From Streptomyces lonarensis (lineage in GTDB: Bacteria > Actinomycetota > Actinomycetes > Streptomycetales > Streptomycetaceae), in assembly GCF_012033735.1 (NCBI RefSeq), contig NZ_JAAVJD010000020.1, positions 1-41,699 of the forward strand: DNA of 41,699 bases. Direction: 5' to 3'. Within the stretch, counting starts at the first letter, position 1. Every line of letters begins with the position of its first letter. Positions 26,443-34,254 of the stretch are shown here, one piece after another. The notes beneath the pieces were generated by a model. That model did no database searches and had not been told where the DNA came from. It saw nothing but the letters and a program-made list of their open reading frames with translations. Position numbers and translations under genes: made by a program.

Positions 26443-27426
26443 TCACTCGTCCTCGTCGCGCCGGCGTTCCACCAGCGCGTTCAGTGTTTCGGCGGCCTGC
26501 CGGGCATCCCCGACCACCACGACGAACTCCCGCCCGGAACGCAGGCGTACACAGAGTGCCTCACCGGAGCGCATCACCACACCTGTGGTGCCCGGCCGCA
26601 TGCGGTAGCCCCAACCGCCGAACTCCGCTGGTGCGTTGACGTTCCGTACCCCGGCCGACTCCACCTCGGCCAGTTCGACGAGCTTCGCGGGCGCCCCGAG
26701 GCCGGCGGGCGCCACGCGCAGTCCGCGCCGGTCCACCGTCACCGTCAGCCGCGCGAGCGCCGCCACCGGCACGACCGAGAGAAGCGTGACGACCGCACCG
26801 GTCCACAGCTCGAAGTACGCCAGCACCAGCGCGGTGAGCAGCGTGAGCACGGCCACGACGCCCATGGCCCGGGAGCCGACCCGGCGGGACCACGCGACCG
26901 TCTCGCCCGTGGCCAGGGGAACGGCGGCGGCCGGCGCGGTGGCGCCGGAGTCGGGCAGTTCGACCTCCGGCACGGAGCCCACGATCCACCAGGACAGCGC
27001 GCCGGCGAGACCGGCCGTGGCGATCGCCGTGAGGAGGTCGCCGGAGCCCAGGGCGGCGTCCTGCGCCTCCACCAGGTCGAGGTTGGCCGCGGTGGCGGAG
27101 GTGATCACGGCCCCCAGCAACCCGGCGGTCGCCACCCCGCCCGCGACCAGCAGCCGGGCGGCGGGTTCCACGGCCCGCGGCGCACCGACCAGTGCGCCGA
27201 AGAGGCCCCCCACGAGCGTGAGCAGCGGCACCGCGGTCCAGAGGAGGGCGGTGCGGCCGGCGAACCCGTCCGCTTCACCGGAACCGGTGAAATGCGAGGC
27301 CATCGGATCGGGCAGCCGATCCCACCAGAGCACGAACGTCCCGGCCACGACGGCCAGCGCGACCATGTAGGCGGTCGCCACCACCAGCACCGCGCGTATC
27401 TTCCACTGCCGTTGGACTCCCCGCAT
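26443..27426 (-). CDS. DUF1648-type integral membrane protein
   Basis: 327 residues. The ATG at 27426 has GGAGGGGG about 5 bases upstream; a longer frame to 27471 is less likely. The DUF1648 domain is at the N-terminus (AVVAGTFVLWWDRLPDPMASHFTGSGEADGFAG), the form found in actinobacterial membrane proteins next to YtrA-type GntR genes. About six hydrophobic segments follow. The C-terminal soluble part (residues 240-327) contains TVTVDRRGLRVAP and VRNVNAPAEFGGWGYRMRPG, resembling a PH-like domain. The biochemical role is unknown. It forms a two-gene operon with the GntR regulator, divergent from HTH-murA. Confidence 0.8.
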   Translation of the reverse strand: MRGVQRQWKIRAVLVVATAYMVALAVVAGTFVLWWDRLPDPMASHFTGSGEADGFAGRTALLWTAVPLLTLVGGLFGALVGAPRAVEPAARLLVAGGVATAGLLGAVITSATAANLDLVEAQDAALGSGDLLTAIATAGLAGALSWWIVGSVPEVELPDSGATAPAAAVPLATGETVAWSRRVGSRAMGVVAVLTLLTALVLAYFELWTGAVVTLLSVVPVAALARLTVTVDRRGLRVAPAGLGAPAKLVELAEVESAGVRNVNAPAEFGGWGYRMRPGTTGVVMRSGEALCVRLRSGREFVVVVGDARQAAETLNALVERRRDEDE

Positions 27427-27587
27427 CGAACCCCCTCCGCAACCGCTGCTCCGAGCGGCGCCACCCGTCACTCACGAGAGACCATTATTCGCATGCAACT
27501 AGAACAATGCAATGCCTCGCGCCACAGCCGTGACGGAGGTCACGACGCGCGGCGGACTGGGCCAAACAGCCCACCCGTCGCGATTGG

Positions 27588-27605
27588 ATCTCATATCTGA
27601 GATAT
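27588..27605 (+). promoter_or_regulatory. Nested palindromes immediately upstream of HTH-murA
   Basis: ATCTCA-TATC-TGAGAT (27588-27603) is a perfect inverted repeat. Overlapping it, ATATCT-G-AGATAT (27593-27605) is a perfect 13-base palindrome. They end 11-13 bases before the ATG at 27616, where a bound protein would block initiation. The XRE-type HTH at the start of the downstream protein makes autoregulation the simplest idea. Confidence 0.6.
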
Positions 27606-27615
27606 GGTCGATCGC

Positions 27616-29145
27616 ATGAGCGATGACTACCTCTCCCGCATCGGCAAGCTCATCCGCGACGCCCGGCAGCACCGGGGCTGGACACAGCTGCAGCTGGCGG
27701 AGGCGCTGAACACCAGTCAGAGCGCCGTCAACCGCATCGAACGCGGTAACCAGAACATCAGCCTTGAGATGATCGCCCGTATCGGTGAAGCCCTCGACTC
27801 CGAGATCGTGTCCCTCGGTTACTCGGGCCCGATGCACCTCCGGGTCGTCGGCGGTCGCCGCCTCAGCGGCTCGATCGACGTCAAGCCCTCCAAGAACGCC
27901 TGCGTCGCGCTGCTCTGCGCCTCCCTGCTCAACTCCGGCCGGACCGTGCTGCGTCGCGTGGCCCGCATCGAGGAGGTCTTCCGACTGCTGGAGGTCCTCG
28001 GCTCCATCGGCGTCCGGGTGCGGTGGATCAACGACGGCGACGACCTGGAGATCGTGCCGCCGGCAGAGCTCGCGCTCGACGACATCGACGCCGAGGCCGC
28101 CCGGCGCACCCGCTCCATCATCATGTTCCTCGGTCCGCTGCTGCACCGTGTCGACCAGTTCAAGCTGCCCTACGCCGGCGGCTGCGACCTCGGAACCCGC
28201 ACGGTCGAGCCGCACATGACCGCGCTGCGCCGCTTCGGCCTGGAGATCGCCGCCACCGACGGCACCTACCACGCCCAGGTCGACCGCTCCGTCACCCCCG
28301 AACGGCCCATCGTGCTGACCGAGCGCGGCGACACCGTGACGGAGAACGCCCTGCTCGCCGCCGCGCGCCACCCCGGCGTCACCGTCATCCGCAACGCCTC
28401 GTCCAACTACATGGTCCAGGACCTCTGCTTCTTTCTGGAGATGCTCGGTGTACAGGTGGAGGGCGTCGGCACCACCACGCTCACCGTCCACGGGCTCGCG
28501 GAGATCGACCGCGACGTCGACTACTCCCCCTCCGAGGACCCGGTCGAGGCCATGAGCCTCATCGCCGCCGCGGTCGTCACCTCCTCGGCGCTGACGATCC
28601 GCCGGGCGCCGGTGGAGTTCCTGGAGGTCGAACTCGCCGTACTGGAGGGGATGGGGCTCGACTACGACCTCACCCCCGAGTACGCCGCCGACAACGGCCG
28701 CACCCGACTGGCCGACGTCACCGTCCGGCCCTCCAAGCTGGAGGCGCCGATCGACAAGATCCACCCGATGCCGTTCCCCGGCCTGAACATCGACAACGTG
28801 CCGTTCTTCGCGGCCATCGCGGCATCGGCGCACGGTCAGACCCTCATCCACGACTGGGTCTACGACAACCGCGCCATCTACCTCACCGACCTCAACCGGA
28901 TCGGCGGCCGCCTCCAGCTGCTGGACCCGCACCGCGTGCTGGTCGAGGGCCCCACCCGCTGGCGCGCCGCCGAGATGATGTGCCCGCCCGCGCTGCGGCC
29001 GGCCGTCGTCATCCTGCTGGCGATGATGGCCGCCGAGGGCACCTCGGTACTGCGCAACGTCTACGTCATCAACCGCGGCTACCAGGACCTCGCGGAACGC
29101 CTCAACTCGGTCGGCGCACAGATCGAGATCTTCCGCGACATCTGA
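27616..29145 (+). CDS. murA: XRE-type HTH fused to UDP-GlcNAc 1-carboxyvinyltransferase (MurA-like)
   Basis: 509 residues. The ATG at 27616 (MSDDYLSRIGKLIRD) matches the start I recall for Streptomyces homologues; an ATG at 27604 adds four residues and abuts the palindrome. Residues 8-62 are a Cro/CI HTH (WTQLQLAEALNTSQSAVNRIERGNQ). The rest is an EPSP-synthase-type MurA fold. The active-site Lys-Asn is present (KPSKNA, Lys93/Asn94), as is the catalytic Cys190 (YAGGCDLGTRTVEPH, equivalent to Cys115 of E. coli) and the Asp of GLNIDNVPFF (equivalent to Asp305). MurA adds enolpyruvate to UDP-GlcNAc, the first step of peptidoglycan synthesis. Homologues (SCO5998 in S. coelicolor, from memory) coexist with a housekeeping murA, so this may be a regulated or regulatory paralogue. 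Confidence 0.9.
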   Translation: MSDDYLSRIGKLIRDARQHRGWTQLQLAEALNTSQSAVNRIERGNQNISLEMIARIGEALDSEIVSLGYSGPMHLRVVGGRRLSGSIDVKPSKNACVALLCASLLNSGRTVLRRVARIEEVFRLLEVLGSIGVRVRWINDGDDLEIVPPAELALDDIDAEAARRTRSIIMFLGPLLHRVDQFKLPYAGGCDLGTRTVEPHMTALRRFGLEIAATDGTYHAQVDRSVTPERPIVLTERGDTVTENALLAAARHPGVTVIRNASSNYMVQDLCFFLEMLGVQVEGVGTTTLTVHGLAEIDRDVDYSPSEDPVEAMSLIAAAVVTSSALTIRRAPVEFLEVELAVLEGMGLDYDLTPEYAADNGRTRLADVTVRPSKLEAPIDKIHPMPFPGLNIDNVPFFAAIAASAHGQTLIHDWVYDNRAIYLTDLNRIGGRLQLLDPHRVLVEGPTRWRAAEMMCPPALRPAVVILLAMMAAEGTSVLRNVYVINRGYQDLAERLNSVGAQIEIFRDI

Positions 29146-29158
29146 CGGCGGAGGTGTG

Positions 29159-29182
29159 GTGCCCCTTGGCAGCAAGGGGCAC
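29159..29182 (+). terminator. Hairpin terminator after HTH-murA
   Basis: GTGCCCCTTG pairs perfectly with CAAGGGGCAC around a GCAG loop, 13 bases after the stop codon. The stretch from here to 29712 (about 530 bases) is lower in GC and I find no supportable gene in it. Confidence 0.75.
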
Positions 29183-29712
29183 GACGCCTCAAGATGCCAG
29201 CTGACCTGCGGATACTCACCTTCACGACTTTCACTGACCACCGTTGTTCTTCAGCGCCTTATGCAACGCATGTGCGAGATGATCTTAGATAGTCGACGAT
29301 GCGTCAGGCGACCCTGAGCAGCCGTCAGCCACCCCGCAGAGTCGTCACCGAACCACCTGGCAAGGTCCGATGTCGGTCGCGTCACGCCGACCGCGGTGGT
29401 TGGCGATACGAGGAGCTATCTGCCGGTGACCGTGGCGGAGCCGTCGGTTGATTCAGGTTCATTACGCGCGCATCGGTCGCATCGTCTAGATTAGTGTCCA
29501 GCCGAGACGCGTCACAGTACGCACGTCCGGCTGTGCAGCGACGATGTAGGGGTGAGGTTGCAATTCTGAGCCTGGGGCGGGGCCGGCCTCCGCACCGCAC
29601 GCGAGACGCTTTCACGCCCGATCGGGTTCAAAGCCAACGTGCTTCGAGCTGCTCCGATCGGCTCTGCGCCCACCGGTGGATCAGATGCCTTCGGCATGAG
29701 GGGCGGTCGCTC

Positions 29713-30005
29713 ATGACGATCACGCCGCGGCCCTGGGCATCGGACGCGGGTCTCGTGCGGGAAATAGGGGATCAGTTCGACAGAGCCCTCGCCTCCCACC
29801 GGGCCAATGCACACCTCGTCTCCGAGCACGCCAATCACGAGGAGTCCATCCGGTTCGAGGATACGCGAATCGGGCACTTCTGGAACTCGTTCAGAACGCC
29901 GCCGACGCGATGTCGGGGATCAGCGACAACTGGAGCCCTACCGAGAGCCTGGCCGTGGGGTGCTGCCGGACGGAACAGAGCTGGCAGTCGCCTCTACTAC
30001 CGTGA
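29713..30005 (+). pseudogene. Frameshifted, truncated remnant of a GHKL/sacsin-like ATPase gene
   Basis: From the ATG at 29713 the reading frame gives MTITPRPWASDAGLVREIGD ... SEHANHEESIRF up to about 29856. Continuing in that frame gives nonsense, but the frame two bases on reads GYANRALLELVQNAADAMSG. LELVQNAADA is the N-box signature of HSP90/sacsin-type GHKL ATPases, which bind Mg-ATP through that Asn. One missing base near 29857 (TTCGGAGGATAC to TTCGAGGATAC) explains the break. After about 30 further codons the second frame stops at 30003-30005, and the rest of the ATPase domain and protein is absent. The intact family members are large proteins, some found in defence contexts. This copy cannot be functional. 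Confidence 0.7.
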
Positions 30006-30055
30006 CGTCCTCGTCGACCGAGCGCCGAGAATAACCCGAGATCTTACGAGGATGC

Positions 30056-30856
30056 ATGGCCGAGGACCAGAAGTACGACGAGGTCGATGCAGTTGTTCGC
30101 ATCCCCAAGGGCGAGCGTCTCGCCGAATCGCGGAAGAGCGAAGGCTGGAGTCGTGGGTTCACTCCCAAGACGAGTGACAAGGGACCGGAGCACGTCGAGA
30201 TCCGCCTGAAGGCCGAAGACGAGTCAGGTTCCGCAGACAAGACCGAGATCGTCTACGTCACCGAGTACGTGGAGGATCAGCGTCCTCAGCTCACCCCCGG
30301 CCAACAGGCCCAGGCTGACCTCGCGCGCCAAATCATCGAGGGTCTCGTAGAAATCGCAAAACCTCTCGTTGCCCACTGGTGGCACACTCAGACCGTGCCA
30401 TTCCTCGTTGCCAAGCGCGAAGCCTTCGTGCTGAAGCAGCAGGCCCGCAGAGCCCAGAAGAAGGCCTCGCGGGCCGGGGTCACGACGACACCTCCTATTG
30501 CTGTCCCGGGGAACGAGGCTGACGCGCCTTCCCAAGATGTGGCCACCGCGCGCAGCGACCCGAAGGTCACTGTGACGAGCGAGCAATTCCAGCAGATGTT
30601 CATGACTTGGCTCGCTCGTGAGGACGCCCAGCAGGCACTCTGGAGCCTCATCGTGGCTGCCGAGGTCGAGAATGGCGGTGCCGCCACCCTGGCATGGCAG
30701 CAGGAACTGACGGGGCTTTCGCCTGAGCAGCGAACCGAACGGGTCATGGAGTTTCTAGCTACCAACCCCTCGATTCTGGAGGACTTCGCTCGTCAGCTCA
30801 TGGGCAGCGTGACTCTGGGGCTCAGCGAGACGACTCTCAGGCGCGACCGGGCGTAG
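30056..30856 (+). CDS. Conserved-looking protein of unknown function, accessory region
   Basis: 266 residues, not recognised. The ATG is preceded by ACGAGG. It is soluble and highly charged, with no signal peptide. Residues 1-75 are polar and possibly disordered. Residues 80-145 look helical (LTPGQQAQADLARQIIEGLV; FLVAKREAFVLKQQARRAQK) with a Trp-rich spot AHWWHTQ, then a linker. The C-terminal helical domain (about 180-255) is TSEQFQQMFMTWLAREDAQQ and LTGLSPEQRTERVMEFLATN. Base composition is clearly less GC-rich than the flanking genes and third positions are less biased, which suggests acquisition by transfer together with the adjoining ATPase remnant. The 500 bases that follow (30857-31376) show no gene I can support. 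Confidence 0.6.
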   Translation: MAEDQKYDEVDAVVRIPKGERLAESRKSEGWSRGFTPKTSDKGPEHVEIRLKAEDESGSADKTEIVYVTEYVEDQRPQLTPGQQAQADLARQIIEGLVEIAKPLVAHWWHTQTVPFLVAKREAFVLKQQARRAQKKASRAGVTTTPPIAVPGNEADAPSQDVATARSDPKVTVTSEQFQQMFMTWLAREDAQQALWSLIVAAEVENGGAATLAWQQELTGLSPEQRTERVMEFLATNPSILEDFARQLMGSVTLGLSETTLRRDRA

Positions 30857-31376
30857 AGCCGTGCCGTTTCAGATGGCGCATCACTAGCTATAACGCGTGC
30901 GCAGGCTGTCCGTGAACGGAGCACGATCCGCCACGGGCATCTGAGTCCCCCACGGCACGCAAAGGGTCGACACCGCAGGCTCTGGGCGGCCGTGTCCCCC
31001 ATTCACTTCCGGCCGGGTCGCAGGGCACGCGGGTTGCCCGTCGATGCCGTGCAGGCGGTCAGCCCCGGCACCCTGTCTTCGACGCGGTCCGGGCTCCGGG
31101 AGACACGCGGTGCCGGTGACCAGCAGAACCTCCCGCCGGCTCCGGACGAGCCGAGTGGCCATCGACTCTCCGGCGCTCAGGAAGCGGCCCCTTCGGGGGC
31201 CGGTCGGCGATCCGGTCCGGTGGTCAAAAATGTGACGACACCGTCGTCGGAGCGTGGGAGGCTCCTTCCGCGAAGCACCGCGGCGGACTGCTCGCGTTCT
31301 CCTCTCTGCCGTCTTCGGGCAGTCCGCTCCGATCCTCGGGGAACAGAGTCGGTTCCTGCTGGACGAGAACAAGCAC

Positions 31377-32255
31377 GTGCGCCGCGCACGTGCCGCCCTC
31401 GCCGCACGCCGACCCAGGATTCACCGGTTGTCCCAGCGCACCTCGCATGCCGCCCACCCTGACCTGCAGGCCGACTGCGGCGACTGCTTCGGGCTGTGCT
31501 GTGTGGCACTGCCCTTCTCACGGTCGGCTGACTTCCCGGTGAACAAGTCCGCCGGCACACCCTGCGGACATCTCCGGAAGGACTTCCGTGGCGGAGTCCA
31601 CGAGCAGCTGCGGGACAGGGGTTACAACGGCTGCGCGGTGTTCCACTGCTTCGGCGCGGGCCAGAAGGTCTCCCGGGTCACCTTCACAAGCGTCAGCTGG
31701 TGTGATGAGCCCGCCTCGGCCCGCGCGATGTTCGAGGTCTTCCCCATCATGCGCCGGCTCCACGAGCTCCTCACGTACATCGCGCAGGCCCTGGACCTGC
31801 CCTCGGCACGGCCCGTCCACCAGGAGCTCCGCCGCGCGTACGAACAGATCGACGCACTCACCCGGGAGACGCCCCAGACCTTGCTCGAGGCCGACGTCGA
31901 CGCGCTGCGCGCCACGATCGACCCGCTGCTCCTGCGCACCGCCGAACTGGCACGGGCGGCGGTGCCGGCGAGCGGGAGGAACCACCGGAGAGCCGACCTC
32001 GTCGGCGCGCGGCTGCACTGCGCGCAACTGCGGGGCGCCGACATGCGAGGGGCCCTGCTCATCGCGGCTGACCTCTCCGGCGCCGACCTCCGTGACGCCG
32101 ACCTGATCGGCGCGCACATGCGAGACGCCGACCTGCGTGGGGCGGACCTCCGCAACGCAGTGTTCCTGACTCAGTCTCAACTTGACGCCGCGCGGGGTGA
32201 CGCGCGCACGCAGATGTCCCCTCCGTTGACGCACCCGCCGCACTGGGCGACCTGA
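31377..32255 (+). CDS. Cys-rich pentapeptide-repeat protein
   Basis: 292 residues if the GTG at 31377 is used. The frame is open back to 31254, but that stretch has poor codon bias, so the start is uncertain. The N-terminal region has a dense Cys cluster, ADCGDCFGLCCVALPF (Cys34, 37, 41, 42), followed by more Cys (GTPCGHL, GCAVFHCFGAG). This suggests bound metal, perhaps an iron-sulfur cluster or zinc. A helical middle (about 115-215) leads to a short pentapeptide-repeat right-handed helix (A-D/N-L-x-x units: ADLVGARLHCAQLRGADMRG, then SGADLRDADLIG and DADLRGADLRNAVF). Similar proteins are common in Streptomyces. Pentapeptide repeats in other families mimic DNA and inhibit gyrase, but the run here (about 10 units) is short. 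The function is unknown. Confidence 0.7.
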   Translation: MRRARAALAARRPRIHRLSQRTSHAAHPDLQADCGDCFGLCCVALPFSRSADFPVNKSAGTPCGHLRKDFRGGVHEQLRDRGYNGCAVFHCFGAGQKVSRVTFTSVSWCDEPASARAMFEVFPIMRRLHELLTYIAQALDLPSARPVHQELRRAYEQIDALTRETPQTLLEADVDALRATIDPLLLRTAELARAAVPASGRNHRRADLVGARLHCAQLRGADMRGALLIAADLSGADLRDADLIGAHMRDADLRGADLRNAVFLTQSQLDAARGDARTQMSPPLTHPPHWAT

Positions 32256-32320
32256 AGCGGACCGCCGAAGAACGCTCACGCGTTCTCGCCGGAACGCGTC
32301 TCACACATGCCGTCGCGGGC

Positions 32321-32362
32321 CCCGGGCTCGGCAGGGCGGGCCGGGGATCAGCCGAGCCGGGC
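32321..32362. terminator. Possible hairpin between convergent genes
   Basis: GGGCTCGGC (near 32325-32332) pairs with GCCGAGCC (32351-32358), with imperfect extension. The right arm lies inside the last codons of the PLP enzyme gene. A weak candidate terminator for the pentapeptide-repeat gene and the convergent operon. Confidence 0.35.
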
Positions 32363-33454
32363 GGCGGGGGTCGGCGCGGCGGCGCCCGCGTGCCCGCCGG
32401 CGGCCACCGCCGCTGCCGGGGCCGGGGCGCCGTTCCAGGCCATGCGGGACCACGGCAGTGCGATCTCGCGTGCCGACCGGACCTGGCGGGGCGCCAGGTG
32501 CTCCACCGGGACCGCGTCGCGGTGCCGGGCGAAGACGGAGTCGACGTACCGGTGGCCGGTGTCCGCGGCGACGAACAGCACCGTCCGGTCTGCGGCCGTC
32601 CGGTGCTCCCAGCGTGCCGCCAGGTAGGCCGCGCCGGCTGAGAGGCCGGCGAAGACGGCGTGGCGGCGCAGCAGGTCGACGCTGCCGGCGAGGGCGGCGT
32701 CGAAGGCGGTCCAGTGGACGGTGTCGTACCGGTCGTGCCGGACGTTGCCGAACGGGATGGAGCTGCCGATCCCGGCGATGATGATCTCCGGGTCGGCGAC
32801 GTGCTCGCAGCCGAAGGTGACGCTGCCGAACGGCTGGACGCCGACGAGCCGGACGTCCGCACCGCGCCGCCGGAGCTGCTGGGCCAGTGCCCCGGTGGAG
32901 ACACCGGTGCCCACGCCGCCGACGAGGGTCAGCGGCCCGTCGCCGAGCTGTGCGGCGAGCCGGTCGGCGACCTCGGCGTAGCCGAGGTCGTGGATGTCGT
33001 CGTGGTACTGACGCATCCAGTGGTACTCGGGGTGCTCCGCCAGGATCTCCCGGATGCGGGCGACCCGGCGGTTCTGGTCCAGCTTGAGGTCGTTGCCGGC
33101 GCGCATCAGCTCCAGGCGCACGCCGAGCACCTCCAGCTGTGTGCGCAGTGTGCGGTCGACCGTGGCGGAGCCGATGATGTGGCAGCGCAGGCCGTAGCGG
33201 TGGCAGGCCAGCGCGAGGGCGTAGGCGTAGATGCCGCTGGAGCTGTCGATGAGGGTGTCGCCCGGCCGGACGGCGCCGCTCTCCAGCAGGCGGCGCACGG
33301 CGGCCAGCGCGGAGACCACCTTCATGGTCTCGAAGCGGAGGCAGAGGAGGGAGTCGTCGAGGCGTATCAGGTCCGGGCGGCCGACCGCATCCGATATGTG
33401 GTCGTCCACGGGGTGGTTCCTGGGCGGTGACGGGACGAGCGAGGTGGGTGTCAC
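32348..33454 (-). CDS. SbnA/cysteine-synthase-like PLP enzyme of a putative metallophore operon
   Basis: 368 residues. The GTG at 33454 overlaps the stop of the upstream DUF364 gene (GTGA). It has the fold-type II PLP (beta-replacement) architecture, with Lys45 in FETMKVVSAL as the probable Schiff-base lysine and a Gly-rich phosphate-binding loop VGGVGTGVSTG. The closest well-known role is SbnA, which makes N-(1-amino-1-carboxy-2-ethyl)-glutamate from O-phosphoserine for diaminopropionate-containing siderophores. The loop that usually reads SSGNTG/SSGNHG, whose Asn touches PLP, is SSSGIYAYALALA here, so substrate or chemistry may differ. A tail of about 30 Ala/Pro/Gly residues ends the protein. 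It is the last gene of the three-gene operon. No SbnB-like partner is nearby. Confidence 0.75.
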   Translation of the reverse strand: MTPTSLVPSPPRNHPVDDHISDAVGRPDLIRLDDSLLCLRFETMKVVSALAAVRRLLESGAVRPGDTLIDSSSGIYAYALALACHRYGLRCHIIGSATVDRTLRTQLEVLGVRLELMRAGNDLKLDQNRRVARIREILAEHPEYHWMRQYHDDIHDLGYAEVADRLAAQLGDGPLTLVGGVGTGVSTGALAQQLRRRGADVRLVGVQPFGSVTFGCEHVADPEIIIAGIGSSIPFGNVRHDRYDTVHWTAFDAALAGSVDLLRRHAVFAGLSAGAAYLAARWEHRTAADRTVLFVAADTGHRYVDSVFARHRDAVPVEHLAPRQVRSAREIALPWSRMAWNGAPAPAAAVAAGGHAGAAAPTPAARLG

Positions 33455-34254
33455 GACACCGCCCGGTAGCGGTAGACGGTGGTGGCGTCGGCGCTGAACT
33501 GCGAGAAGGGGAACGGTTCCGCGCACAGCGCCGTCACCCCCGCTCCGAGGAACGCGCGCGCCACGGCGCTGCCGGTCTGTGCGTAGACGACCAGGGGGAC
33601 GCCTCGCTCCCGGCAGCGGCCGAGGACGGTGTCGAAGGTGCCGTTGCCGAGGGTCATGCCGGTGGCGACGACGGCGTCGGCGGTGTCGAGGACGTCGTGC
33701 ATGTCGTCGGTGATCGGGTCGCCCCAGCGGGTGGTCCGCAGGTTGAGGTCGCAGAGCAGGGGTTCGCCGCCGCGTTCCCGGATGGCGGCGACGAGCGGAT
33801 TGACGACGCCGATGAGTCCGACGGTGCGGCCGGTCGCGCTGCCGAGCAGCTCGGCGACGGCGGCGTCCCGCGCGGCGGCCCGGTGTTCGGGCGTGCCGGT
33901 GGCGAGGGTGACGGCCTCCGCGCCGGCGGTGTCCCGGTGCGGTGACGCCGCGGCGAGGCAGGCGTCGAGCGCCGCGATGCGCAGCGCGCGGGGGCCGTCG
34001 CGCAGCAGGGCGTCCAGGCTCGCCCCGCTGGCGTCGCGGCACACTGCCGGGTCGACCTCGTCCGCCTCGAAGGCGCAGGCGCCGAAGGAGTCACCGACGC
34101 GGACGAGGAGGTACTGGTTGCGGTAGGTGGTGTCCCCGCCGGCCAGTCGGGTGCCGTGGTGGACCCAGAACACGCTGGTGGCGGTCAGCCGGCGGGGTGG
34201 GGTTCCGTGGCGGCCGGCCAGGACGTCGGCGATCAGCTCTTCGACGGCGCTCAC
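33451..34254 (-). CDS. DUF364-type protein (putative heavy-metal chelation domain, Rossmann-like)
   Basis: 267 residues. The GTG at 34254 overlaps the methyltransferase stop (GTGA) and its stop overlaps the PLP enzyme start. The N-terminal half (SVFWVHHGTRLAGGDTTYRNQYLLVRVGDSFGACAFE) looks like the DUF4213 enolase-N-like domain that usually accompanies DUF364. The C-terminal half is Rossmann-like: TGRTVGLIGVVNPLVAAIRERGGEPLLCDLN, DTADAVVATGMTLGNGTFDTVL, GVPLVVYAQTGSAVARAFLGAGVTALCAEPFPFSQF. DUF364 proteins are linked by structure and context to metal homeostasis, and no reaction is established that I know of. Full translational coupling to both neighbours argues for a shared pathway. Confidence 0.8.
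   Translation of the reverse strand: MSAVEELIADVLAGRHGTPPRRLTATSVFWVHHGTRLAGGDTTYRNQYLLVRVGDSFGACAFEADEVDPAVCRDASGASLDALLRDGPRALRIAALDACLAAASPHRDTAGAEAVTLATGTPEHRAAARDAAVAELLGSATGRTVGLIGVVNPLVAAIRERGGEPLLCDLNLRTTRWGDPITDDMHDVLDTADAVVATGMTLGNGTFDTVLGRCRERGVPLVVYAQTGSAVARAFLGAGVTALCAEPFPFSQFSADATTVYRYRAVS

Noticed and set aside
29615-29640. GGTTCAAAGCC resembling a tRNA T-loop
   Set aside because: The flanking bases do not form the T stem, and no acceptor, D or anticodon arm can be built around it.
30884-31372. Minus-strand open frame of 162 codons
   Set aside because: No RBS, Arg/Pro/Ser-rich shadow-like composition, and it overlaps the upstream part of the pentapeptide-repeat frame.
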